Origin: Aptenodytes patagonicus
Taxonomy: Eukaryota > Chordata > Aves > Sphenisciformes > Spheniscidae
Length of the DNA stretch: 64,000 nucleotides
Direction: 5' to 3'
Assembly (NCBI RefSeq): GCF_965638725.1
Contig: NC_134963.1
Span: forward strand, 7,571,501-7,635,500
Shown: positions 23,300 to 33,800 of the stretch, piece by piece
Layout: each line of letters starts with the position of its first letter
Position numbering within the stretch: position 1 is the stretch's first letter
Program-made: the position numbers and the translations under genes
Notes under the pieces: model-generated
Told to the model about the DNA's origin: nothing
The model's input: only the letters and a program-made list of their open reading frames with translations
The model's database searches: none

Positions 23300-23640
23300 G
23301 AGGAGGAGCATTGGGATTAGCTGTGCTGCCAACCCCCCGGAGCGCTGGGATTAGCTGCTGGAGGACAGATGCTGGGATTAGCTGTGCTGCTGCAAACCTA
23401 TGAGGCTAAATGCTGGGATTAGCCGTGGTGCAAATCCCTGAGGGTGAACGCCGGGATTAGCCATGGTGCAAACACCCAAGGGCACGCGCTGGGATTATCT
23501 ATGGTGCAAAGTCCTCAAGGACGAGCGTTGGGCTTAACCATGGTGAAAACTCCCAAGGACAAACACTGGGATTATCTGTGATACAAAGTCCCCGGGGATG
23601 AATGCTGGGATTACCCATGGTGCAAACCCCCGAGGACGAT
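23300..23640. repeat. 38-39-bp minisatellite, about nine units
   Basis: Units follow GCTGGGATTAGCYRTGGTGCAAANNCC with variable GAGG endings. The GGATTA core starts at 23314, 23348, 23375, 23416, 23454, 23492, 23569 and 23608, with one mutated unit (GGCTTA) near 23531. The right part keeps a regular period of 38-39 bp, and the left units are shortened. Confidence 0.9.
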
Positions 23641-24244
23641 CGCTGGTGCAGCAGACACCTTGCACCCTCCAGCACGACCCTTGGTGCCCCCCCTGCCAGC
23701 CCCACAGGACCCCCGTTGCTGCCCCACTGCCCTACGCCAGGGCAATGGGATGTGTTTCCCCTCCGGTTTGCCCAGCATCCCCTGGGATGGGGCTGCATGT
23801 CTCCATGCTCCTGGGAAACTTCACAAAACCCCCCGGGGCCGTGGGCGCGGGATGTGGTTTTATGCCGGCATAACCTGGCGCTTGCACCGCTGCAGATCTC
23901 GGTGGCCTTCCTGTCCGTCAGTCTGTCCATCCACCAGCAGCCTGGCGGGGCTGAGCTGTGCCCGGGCGTGCTGCAGCTCTGGCTGAGGTTTGTCCTTTGC
24001 ATAAGGGGTACACGGCAGGCTCCGTGATTTACAAGAAGCAACAAATCTCGCCTGTATCCATCGGGGACCTTGCACAAGGGCTTGCGGCGCTTCCCCGCCT
24101 CCCGCGGTGTGACTCAGAGTGGAAGCGAAAGAGCCAGCGTGGGGAAATCCCTGGCGCGTGGAGGGACTGGTGGCAGCGCCCACCGCTCTCGAAGGATTTG
24201 CTCTCTGCTCCGCACAGTCTCGGCCTGCCAGCCCCGCCACCATG

Positions 24245-24381
24245 GCTGTGCCACTGCCGTCATTGCTGTGCCACTGCCATCATCCCCCTGCCACCACCGT
24301 CATTGCTGTGCCACCGCCATCATCACCATGCCACTGCTGTCATTGCTGTGCCACCACTGTCGTCCCTGTGCCACCGCTGCC
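24245..24381. repeat. 20-bp minisatellite, about seven units
   Basis: Units of the form GCTGTGCCACYGCYRTCATY repeat with an exact period of 20 bp. Because 20 is not a multiple of 3 the frame changes each unit, so stray His/Cys-rich open frames here are not genes. Confidence 0.9.
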
Positions 24382-26132
24382 TTTGCCAGCAGGGGACTGG
24401 GCACTGGCCAAATCTGCTGGGAAGAGTGGGTGGCTCTGGCTCCCTCCCGTGCAAACCAGCATTGTGGGTGGTGGCAGCATTTTGGGGACTTGGCAGAAAT
24501 CGGCTGAGCCCGGGGGTGTCTGGGTGGGTGGTGGGTGCCAGCAGCCTGCCCGTGCATGGGCGGTGCTGTTGCCGGTCAAACCTAGAGGCGCTCGCGGCTC
24601 TCCCGGGTGCAGGCAGCATGGCAGTGTGATTTTGCTCTTGTTCTTGGAAAGCTGGCTGCCTTCCTCTTCACCTGAGTGAAAAAAGCTCTCCCACCATCTG
24701 CAGTGTCCCCTGTACATCCATGCAGGTCATACTCCTTACAGCAGCAGCTCAGAGCATCACAGCGAGAGCTTTCCTGGCACTTGTGGGCAGGCTGGGAGGA
24801 GTTTTGCTTCCAAAAAAACAACATAAATCCAAAATATCCTTGATGTAGAGGTGTGGGGGGACCTGCCGTACCAAGCCAGCCCTCCCGGGCGGTGGTTTCC
24901 CCACCGCCGCTCACACGTGAAAGCAAGAAAAGCAAGTGGAAAGGTGTACTGTGAAGGCTGCTGGAGGGATCACTGCGAAAGGAGTCGGCAGTGCTCGTTG
25001 GCATGGGCAGCCTGCCAGCACTGCAGCCACCCGCACGCTGGCCTTGCGTAAACACAGGTAGTAAAGAAAGTGGTGGGCGAAGGTGCTGCGGTGAGAGCTG
25101 TTACCGGGGGTTTGCAAGGCGGAAACGCAGCAGCTCCTCTCCACGCCTGCAACGCCCGAGTGCAGCTGTGACCTTGGCCTGACCTTCAGCTTGCGCTCCC
25201 GGCATGACCACAGCGCCGAGCTGGCGTCAGTCTCCTTCCTATATTTGGCAGGTACCGGCAAACCCCACTTTCTCCTGGCCACCCTGCCCTCCCCAGGTGC
25301 GCGGTGGCTGCGGATGCCGTGCCGGCACTCCCTGTGCCATGCTGGTTCTCCCTGTGCCGCACCGCCACTCCCTGTGACACCCCACAGGGACCCCCCCGGG
25401 GGTCGGGGATGAGGGCACACGGGACGGGGGAGTGCAGTGGGGTGTCCCCCCCTGGGTCGAGCCACGGGCTCCAGCAGGATGCTCTGAGCAGGGAGCAGGA
25501 GGGAGTTTCATCCTGGGGGCGTTTTCCTCCATCTTCCGGTTTGCCCCATGTCCCCTGACACTGGGGACAGCTCTGGCTTGGCTGAAGCTTTGTATTTTTA
25601 AACTCTAGAAAAAAGCCCTGCAAAGAACAAAAATCCAAATACTGAGGGTCAGCAGACCACAGGTGGGAGGATGCCGCTCTCAAGCACTAAATTTAAGTAG
25701 GTGCTGAGAGCTGGCGTGGCTCCTTCCTCCCCAGCCGACAGGACCATCGTCCCCATCGGTGGCCCGATGTCCCCAGCAGTGCCTGGAGCTATCAGGCCCT
25801 GCAGGGAGAGGGATTTTGGGGGAGCCAGGCCAGATCCTGCTGCCGTCAGCCCTCTGAGCTGGAGATCACCCGTGTCACACCCCAGGACGGCTGGTTTTGC
25901 ATGCTGGGTGTTGGGACCAGGGATGCCGCAGTGATGGCACGGTGGCGGCTGTGTCCTGGGGGTCTGGGAGTGCAGCTTTACCGGGCATTGTGTCCCCGGG
26001 TGATTTTGGGGGGAGTGCTCAACTTTGTGCTGGGGTTTCTCCTATGTGCACAGGATCCTTTGGGGAGCAGTGGGGTGAAGTCTCCGGGGTGGGAGCTGAT
26101 GCTGGTTGGGCTGGGGGCTGAACTGGAGCAAC

Positions 26133-26200
26133 ATCCCGAGCATCCTGTCCCATCCTGAGCATCCCGAGCATCCTGAGCATCCCAAGCATCCCAAGCCCAG
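26133..26200. repeat. 10-bp repeat (GAGCATCCYR)
   Basis: Six or so tandem units of GAGCATCCTG, GAGCATCCCG and AAGCATCCCA lie within the intron. Confidence 0.85.
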
Positions 26201-26784
26201 CTGGCAACGGGGGGTACCCAGCCCCATGATGCTGCCGTGGCATCTCTCTTGCTGAGAAGGAGCCCGTGGGCGCCGGGTGAACACGTGGCGTGTTGAGTGT
26301 GCAGTTTTGGTTACCGAGAAATCCCTTTCTCGGTACCAGCCGCCATCGAGCAGGGCATCTTGTGGTCAGGTGCCGTGGTTCGGGGGGGCGGGGGCACCAT
26401 GCCTGCGGTAGGCACTTCTCCGAAGCCAGACTGGTTTTTTGGGCGCCGTATCTCTCTGCTGCATCATTTCCTTCTCCCTTCGCGCTCCCCGTCTGTGCTG
26501 TCCCCGGGGAGGGACGCAGGGGGCTTCGCCGAACTCCCTTTTCCTGGAATTTCCCGTTTCCTAGGAAAGTGGGAGGCTGACCCCAACGCTGCGGTCAGGA
26601 TGTGTGCTGATAACGCCTGCCACGCTGGCAAGCTCGGGGACGTGCTGGGCGTCACAACCCACGTGCGGGAAAGCAGCCAGGATGGGCAACCCCTTTGCTT
26701 TGTCCCTGCAGGACTTTGCACAGGACGCAGTTATCTTGCAAGGACGGCAAAAAAATAAACCTCCTTCAGGATAAAGCACCGGTG

Positions 26785-26888
26785 CCACTACAGCAGCTCG
26801 CGGCACCCCCAGCCCCGCCGGCGACAGTGATTGCAGCTGCAATCACTGTCGTCGGCGGGGCCGGGGGTGCCGTGAGCCGCCGCAGTAG
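26785..26888. repeat. Near-perfect palindrome (inverted repeat with almost no spacer)
   Basis: The symmetry centre lies between 26836 and 26837 in GCAGCTGC. Pairing by hand outwards gives 45 Watson-Crick pairs out of 52 positions. The inner 35 pairs hold only two exceptions (21/52 g-t and 11/62 a-c, numbered from 26800). All but one of the exceptions are transition-type. Confidence 0.95.
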
Positions 26889-28045
26889 TTCTAACCCCGT
26901 TGCACGATGCCGTTCGGCGAACGACTTCTAAGAACTTTCTTTTTGGCACAGCTCAGCGCTGATAAGGGCTGATCCCTCTCACGCTGCGTTTCCGGCCCCA
27001 AAGTACACTGAGTCCTCGGTCGAGAGTGTCGAGGGAGGGAGGAAGGAGAGGAGGATGGGGAAAAAAAAAAAAGCGACCAAACAATGGTTTGGTTGAGTGA
27101 CCAGCACAGCGTGGAGCATGCCGTGTCCCCCAGCGCCTGGTGGGGACCCCCTTGGGTTAGGGACAGGGAGGGAGTGGCTTTGCTGTGAGCATCGCAAGCT
27201 CAGAGCAAAATTCAGGTACTTTGGTTGACGAAGCACCTGCAGCCTGGCATCGTGCGCAGGGACGGTGGCCACATGTCGGAGGGGAGCACCAGGGCCGGCG
27301 CAGGGTGCGGCGACTCAGCCCATGGGATGCTGAAGCCGCTGCATGAATCACGGCCAGCCAAAATTTTGTCATGCTGCGCTGGCAGCAAGCCCGGCCCAGG
27401 GGGACGAGTGTGCCCAGCACACACCGGCGCTGGCTGGGCTTTGCTGAGTTGCACAGGGCAGCTCGCTTGCAGAGTCGCACGCTTGGCTCTGGCCACAGGG
27501 ATGAGCATGGAGGGGTCGGCTCCATTGCCCAGCACCGGTGCAGGGGGGTCCCTGGGGTGTTTCGCACCCAGAAGGGTCCCCAGCGCCCAGATGCAGCCCG
27601 GTCCTGGTGGCGGCTGGGCAGGCGCCACGTGCTGCAGCCTTGCGGTGGTCAGCGACTCGCTTGCCGGTGCATGGGGCGTGCTGGGCAGCAGAGGAACCGA
27701 AAGCTGATGGCTTTTCTGGAAGTGTTTGCTCAGCATTTTGTCATGTGCCTGTGTCAGCACCAAGCCGGCCGGGTGGCTGTGGGGAGCTCTCAGCACGCCA
27801 CCGCCGAGCATGCCACCGACCCCCCCGCACCCATAACCAGGATGCTCCCTGCCTGCACCCCAATTTCCCCATCGGTGTACACAGTCTCCCCGGCACATAC
27901 TGCCATGCTGGGAACCCCCTTCTCTCTCCTCTCCTCCATCCACCCCTCCGCTGCCGGGTCCTTGGGGGCCACCGAGATGGGTACCTGCTCTAGGCGCTGC
28001 TCGGCCCCCCTGGGGTGCCCTGACAGCAGCTAGGCAGTGCCTTGC

Positions 28046-28105
28046 GGGGTATTTCCTTGCCATGTGGGGTATTTCCCTGCAAAGTGGGGTATTTCCTTGC
28101 CAGCT
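28046..28105 (+). repeat. Three 20-bp tandem units
   Basis: Three copies of GGGGTATTTCCYTGCCANNT lie at 28046, 28066 and 28086, about 125 nt before SH2B3 coding exon 2. Confidence 0.9.
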
Positions 28106-28230
28106 GCCATGCCTCGGGTGGCTCCCGGCAGGCTTGACCCCCCATTCCAGCAGAGCAGCAGGACATGGGGCGGTGTTTCGGGGTGCAGGGGTGTTGGGGC
28201 TCAGCTCAGCTGCCACACTCTCCTCTGCAG

Positions 28231-28332
28231 GGCTCCAAGCCGAAGCTGCACGCTGCCTGCTCTGCTGTCCAGGAGGTGCGGAGGTGCACACGCCTCGAGA
28301 TGCCCGATAACCTCCACACCTTCGTCCTCAAG
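28231..28332 (+). CDS. SH2B3: SH2B3 coding exon 2: PH domain, middle part
   Basis: The 102-nt exon runs between TCCTCTGCAG and AAG|GTAGGA, phase 0 to 0, encoding residues 254-287. The conserved stretch CTRLEMPDN is clear. Residue 271 (codon AGG, 28282-28284) is Arg, at the place of the human R262W polymorphism. Confidence 0.96.
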
Positions 28333-28593
28333 GTAGGACCCGGCCGAGGGGGTTCACAGCTGGCCCTGTGGCCTTCCCTGCCCTCTGGGGCACACGTGGC
28401 TGCTGAACGCTCCCATGCCAAATTTCGGTTCCTCTTCCCAGCCAGGGAGGGGGTGCATGGGGGGGATGTGGCATTTGGGGTGGGGGATGCTTTGCCCCAA
28501 CTGGGGTCAGGGTCAGTCCCTGAGTACGGCTGGGTGGGAGGGGGATGCACATCTCTCTCTGATGCCCCCTTGTCCCTCTCTGATGCCCCCCAG

Positions 28594-28685
28594 GTCACCA
28601 ACGCCACCGATGTCCTGTTCGAGGTGGGGGACGAGCAGCAGCTCAGCTCCTGGACGGCTGAGATCTGGGAGTGTGCACACAGGGG
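28594..28685 (+). CDS. SH2B3: SH2B3 coding exon 3: end of PH domain
   Basis: The 92-nt exon is preceded by CCCCCCAG and ends GG|GTAAGC, phase 0 to 2. It encodes residues 288-317 and part of 318, including FEVGDEQQLSSW, with the conserved PH-domain Trp. Confidence 0.96.
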
Positions 28686-28795
28686 GTAAGCACCCGGCGG
28701 GTGTCCTGGGAACAGTGACAGCCACTCCATGTCCCCCAGCACCGTGCCAGCCCCCTGCTGCCAGCGCTCAGCCTGGCTTCTCCCATCCCCGGCAG

Positions 28796-28881
28796 GTCCG
28801 ACATGGGCGACCCTGAGCTTCTGGCGTGCCGGCACCCTGACCCTGCGGCCGCCAGCCCCACCACCAGCACCGACAGCCAAG
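28796..28881 (+). CDS. SH2B3: SH2B3 coding exon 4: PH-SH2 linker
   Basis: The 86-nt exon lies between CCGGCAG and CAAG|GTGAGC, phase 2 to 1. It encodes a poorly conserved Pro/Ser/Thr-rich linker (residues 318-347). It is recognised by splice sites, phase fit and the conserved STDS. Confidence 0.88.
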
Positions 28882-29081
28882 GTGAGCAGCAGGAACACCC
28901 AGGGGACCCCAGGGGCAGGGCATCCCTCGCTGGGGGGGTACCTGCATCCTGCCGTGGCTGGCCAGGCTGATCGGGCATCCCCAAATGGCATGGCAGGGGG
29001 GCAGAGCCAGAGGGGAGGGGGAGGGGGGAGATGGGCAGGTGTCCCTGCTTCCCCGGGGCACTCATCCCTGTGCCCTGGCAG

Positions 29082-29296
29082 GGGCGACGCCGGGGGGCCC
29101 AGGGGAGGCGGCGGGGCCGAAGATGGAGCAGTTCCTCTCCTCCTGCCCCTGGTTCCACGGGTCCATCTCCCGCGTGAAGGCGGCTCAGCTGGTGCAGCTG
29201 GGGGGGCTGGAGGGCCACGGCGTCTTCCTGGTGCGGCAGAGTGAGACACGCCGCGGCGAGTACGTGCTCACCTTCAACTTCCAGGGCCGAGCAAAG
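29082..29296 (+). CDS. SH2B3: SH2B3 coding exon 5: SH2 domain, first half
   Basis: The 215-nt exon (GGCAG|GGG to GCAAAG|GTACGG, phase 1 to 0) encodes residues 347-418. The SH2 domain begins at WFHG (370-373). The FLVR motif has the phosphotyrosine-binding Arg at 398 (human Arg392). The domain continues to YVLTFNFQG. Confidence 0.97.
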
Positions 29297-29637
29297 GTAC
29301 GGGCGGGAGAGGGGCTGGGGCGGGGGGGGGAATCTCGCAGGAGCTCCTGGGGCAGCCCCCCTGCCACAGCACAGTCCCTGTCCCATCGCATCCCACCCCA
29401 GGGAGATGCTCTCCTTGCCTGGTCCCTGCCCCGATGCTTGCAGCAGGCTGGCGGTCTCATCCCCGCTCCTGGGGGGGCAAAACCCCCTGCAGCAAGCAGG
29501 GCACCGTGGGCTGGGGATGCAGCACATCATGCTAAGGCCATTTCTCCCCCCCCCCCCAAATATCCCTGTGTCCCCCCATCATCTCCTCCAGCAAGGGAGC
29601 TGGTGGAAGGGTAACAGGTCCATGCTCCTCCCCGCAG

Positions 29638-29809
29638 CACCTGCGGCTGGCGCTGACAGAGCGGGGCCAGTGCCGCGTCCAACACCTCCGCTTCTCCTCC
29701 ATCGTGGAGATGCTGCACCACTTCCATCGTTACCCCATTCCACTGGAGTGCGGGACAGCCTGCGACGTCCGTCTGTCCAGCTATGTCGTCGTCCTGCCCC
29801 AGCCGCAAG
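29638..29809 (+). CDS. SH2B3: SH2B3 coding exon 6: SH2 domain, second half
   Basis: The 172-nt exon (CCCCGCAG|CAC to CAAG|GTACGT, phase 0 to 1) encodes residues 419-475, including [17 protein letters not shown] and the conserved [11 protein letters not shown] that closes the domain. Confidence 0.97.
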
Positions 29810-30163
29810 GTACGTGGGCACGGAGGGATGGTGGATGTTCCCATGGGGTGCAGGGATGGGGGGGGGTTCTGTCCCAGCGGGAGGGTCCCCGGGGTAGATG
29901 CCCTGGGGTTAGGCAGAGCTGGGCCCTTTGGCCGCACGCCAGCGGGGAGAAGCGGAAGCGTCCATCCAGCGGCACAAAAGGTGACTCCTGAGCTCCTGGC
30001 TTCCTCTTTTGAGAAAGGAGAAGCTGTCCCAAACCGCTGGCCGCTCCCCGCTGCGGCCGGTGCAGGTGTGGGATGTGCCCCGTGCCCCAACCCTGGTACC
30101 CGCAGCGGGGGCGATGGGGCAGGAGCATCCCACTGACCGTCCGTCTCTCCCCTCCTCCCACAG

Positions 30164-30459
30164 CTCCTGGTTCCGGCAGCACGGTCCCTCTCCCCCTGCC
30201 CGTTCCCAGCTGGAACCCCGAATTCAGCCTTGCCCCCACTGGCTCCTCCTGCCCCCGTGGCCCCGACGAGACCCCCCCAGGTCCCCCGCCAGAGCAGATC
30301 TTCCACCTGGTGCCGCCGCCGGCCGAGCTGGTGCAGAGCCTGCGCCCGAGCGGGCCAGCCTTGGCCCCTGGTCCCCGGCACCGCGATTCGGACTACGAGG
30401 CGGAGGCGCCGGGCCGGGGCCACATCCGCGCCATCGACAACCAATACACACCGCTCTGA
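30164..30459 (+). CDS. SH2B3: SH2B3 coding exon 7: C-terminal tail and stop
   Basis: The exon follows CCTCCCACAG, phase 1, and ends at TGA 30457-30459. It encodes residues 476-573. The tail carries EQIFHLVP, the conserved DSDYE (Tyr553) and the C-terminal AIDNQYTPL with Tyr570, the conserved phosphorylation site at which family members recruit GRB2/CBL-type partners. Confidence 0.96.
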
Positions 30460-30858
30460 TGGGCGCCGCGCCAGCACTGAGATGCACTTTCGGTGGAGAA
30501 ATCTTAGAGACCTTCTGGGTATCCCATCGAGAGAAAGAATGTACGTAGTTTCTTCCTTCTGGTTAGGGATTATTATTATATTTTTGCAAGGAAGGGGGCA
30601 ATTTTTCACTCCAATATGGGTGTGCTCCCTCTCTTTGGCCTGTTAAAGGGCCTTTTTTTTTTTTTTTTTTTTTTTTTTGTTATTATCAAAGCTTTCTTGT
30701 TACTGTTTACACATGCCGCTCCTGCCTGCGTCCCTGCGTGCCGAGCATTGCGCCGTCGGGCTCGGTCTCCCGCCTGTCCCTGACACAACAGCGCCCAGTG
30801 AAGAAACCGGGATCTTGCGTTACACCCATATAATTGGAGAAAGATTAAAAAAATAGGA

Positions 30859-30884
30859 ACAACAACAACAACAACAACAACAAA
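30859..30884 (+). repeat. (AAC)n trinucleotide repeat
   Basis: About eight AAC units lie shortly after the SH2B3 stop codon. Confidence 0.9.
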
Positions 30885-33800
30885 GTGGATTATAAATTCA
30901 TCGACCAGTTGCTGCTCTGGGCTGCGTGCAGGTGAAGACGAGCCCCGTCCTCCCGCCCCAGCACGTGCTGCCGCTGCCAAGCCCTCCAGCAAACCCCGAC
31001 CTGCCGGAGCTGAGCTCCTGCGTCGGGTGATGACGACGATCGCGATCAAAGTTTGGGCTTTATTTTTAGATAAGGCAAAAACTGGCTTTTCTTGCTCTTC
31101 TTTTTTAACCTAGCACAGTTGCAGTCACTCCCTGCACCAGCCTCAGTGTTGCTAATTAAGACGTGAACACTAACTGCTCCATCATAAATAATGTCACCAG
31201 CTGAGAACTAATGCTGAGACTGACAGCAGGTAACTCCTCCTGGTGATGGAAGCATTTTAGGCACAAATCTTAAGTGGGTTTTTCCCCCAAAACATTTTTT
31301 TTACCTTGCCAGCACAGGCGGCTGCCCACCCCGCTCTCGCTTGCCTCTTACTTTTTCCCCTAAAACGCTCTGTAACCAAGAGTTTGGCAGTATTTAAAGC
31401 TATGCAACGGCCTCTCACAGGCGAGGGGGTGCCATCGGTATAGGCCTCCCCGCCTGGAGGAAAAGCCTCTCCCAGCCAGCGCCGCCCCCCCTCCCTCCCC
31501 CCCCCCGAGCCCATAGAGGGGCTGTACCCCCCGACGTGCCTTAGACGGAGGAGGCCGGTGGGTCAGCATCTCGACAGCTGTAATTGCACACACAGCAGGC
31601 ACTTTAACCTGTTCACCTGCCTGCATCTCGCCCTCGGAGCACTGGTTGCATGCGCAGTGAGGTGTGCGCTGAGCAAGATGTAACTCCCATGGGAGGCACC
31701 GTGCGTCCAGCAAATCCCCGGGGCTCGATGTCCCCGTCCCCACTGGAGGCACCTGCACAAGAAGAGCAGTGCCGGAGCCAGGAGTGCGGCCGTGCCCCAA
31801 CCTCCGCTGCTGTTTTCAGGCTCTGCAGCCGTCGGTGCCGCCGAGCCTGGGGTGCTGCTTTACCTGGGGCAGCCGGTGCGGCCACTCCAAGACAGGAACT
31901 GCTTCTTAGAAGCTGTCATTATTTTAAGAAGAAGGAAGGGGCTGGAGCTGTTGCGACACGTGGGAGGGGTTGTTCGCAGCATTCAACTTCCAGATTTCTC
32001 ACTGCAGCCCACGTGGCGTTCCCCGGGATTTCGGATGCAAAACTTGCCTTCAAATTGCCTTACAGGGATGCCTGTATTTTATTTTTTTCATCCTTGAGGT
32101 GGGAGCCCTCAGGAGCATTAACATTTAGGATTTAATTTGAAAGCAAGCGAACAAAAAGCCTCATGGCGCTGAGTTAGGGAGTTTTCCAAAAATCCAGCCT
32201 CTAGGCAGGGCTTTGCTGTTAAGCCAGCGCGTGGTGAGCCCGGTTGGCAGTCAAAGCCTGAGGAGCCAAGCTATGCTCAAGGTCAGGAATTGAAGGGCAA
32301 GATCATGGCGCTGCTGTGCTGGGCTGGGCCAGAAAGGGCAGACATAGCGCAGGCAGGGGCCAGGACCAGGCAGGGCCCAAACAGCCGGGGCCAAATGCTG
32401 GCCAGGGACTGGCCGTGAGAGCAAATCTGGTTTTATATGTAGTAGTCAAAAGATGAGGGCTGGGAGAAACTGAGTACCATCGACCTGAGAAAATATTTAG
32501 GATTTGCATTTTGTGCCTCCCCATCTCTTGCCCCAGCTCTCTCCTGGGCTGTCTTTGTACATTCAGAGCAGGTAAGGTCTTTTTTTTTTCCCCTTCCTCT
32601 GTTTAAAACAACTTGAAAAGGGGTGCACGGGGAGCAATCCTGTATCGCGGCAGGCATCAGCGTTTCCCGGCGCTCGGCACACACTGTCACACGCTCATTC
32701 TTGAAACCGGAGCAATTTGCACTGGCCAGTCACACCTCCAGGACTGCCAAACCCGGCGAGGCTGCCGGAGAAACAAAGGCAGCCCTGTCCTTGGCTGGAG
32801 CTTCTCGGCCGTATCCGCATCCCGTTTTCCTCCCCGGACCAGCACAAAGGCTGTACTGAATGGCAGGAGCATATAGCCAGGGCTGGTTTGTGCCAGGCAA
32901 GTCAGCTCCCTTCATTGCTGATAAATAACTCCCCATGGTCTTGCATTTAGGGGGATGAAGAAGGGAAGGGGAGGAAGCATAGCAAAAGTTATTGGCTCCT
33001 TTGCCTGCTTGGTGCATGGTTCCCGGAGCATGCACGCCTTGGAAAATACTTGCACGTGCTAAATCTTGCTAAGGTTCACAGAGGTGATTTTAGTCCTGCT
33101 GAGCTCCAGGCAGCCACATTCAAAGGGATCTTTCCCCAAAAGCTGAGGTGGTCTCACCCGAATGACCCTACACTCAGAGCATCTGCAACAAAGAATGGGC
33201 TGGGAAAAGGGATTGCTGTTCACAGCCGGCGCAGCCCTTGCCAGAAAAATCAGATGCTGATGCTGCTGGGATGGGTTGTTTTGGCGCGCCGGGGCTTATT
33301 GTTTGAGTGCCAACAACTGAACATGCACACGCATGTGGTATTTTTAACCTGCAGTTTAATTGCAAGGGGTTTCTCCGTAGTTTAAATGGAAATTGCTGTG
33401 CTTGATTAGCAAAATATATGTTGAGTTCATTATCACCCCATCAGCCACTTCCCCTGTGCAGACAAACTCCGGTGGATGTGAACTCCTGTTCTCCCCACTA
33501 GTGAGCATTGGGAAAGTCGCTCTGATTATTTAGTAGAGCTATTTCCATCTCAAACCTCACCGCCAAGGTAGCCAAGGGCTGTCCAGCCACCCAGCTCCAC
33601 CATCCCTCCACCTTAGTCCTCTGCTCTGCCGCAGCTCGGACCCGCTGTGGTCCAAACCCCAGCTGCACCGGGTGGGACTCGAGGGGTTTTTTGGGCTATT
33701 TCCCCAGCTCCTGGAAGGCTGAGTTCAAAATCCCATTTCTCCTAGAAAGCATCTGGCTCGCGACACAGGTCAGAGCCTGACACTCAGCCCTACCTCTGCT

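Larger units (their letters stand above)
15373..28230 (+). other. SH2B3: SH2B3 intron between coding exons 1 and 2
   Basis: This intron of about 12.9 kb is unusually long beside the other SH2B3 introns. It is GC-rich and holds a CR1 relic, several minisatellites, long pyrimidine tracts (16158-16177, 17188-17245, 21594-21624) and a near-perfect palindrome at 26785-26888. No further coding exon is recognised. Confidence 0.85.

Noticed and set aside
23300..23640. Regularly spaced repeats resembling a CRISPR array
   Set aside because: Repeats and 'spacers' vary together, units are contiguous, and the host is a vertebrate. It is a minisatellite.
24119..24679. His/Cys/Pro-rich open frames near 24.2-24.6 kb
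   Set aside because: They are built from the 20-bp minisatellite read in three frames and are not protein-coding.
30651..30678. T-run after the SH2B3 stop as the tail of an antisense retrocopy
   Set aside because: No gene-like sequence lies to its right on the minus strand and no target-site duplication is seen.
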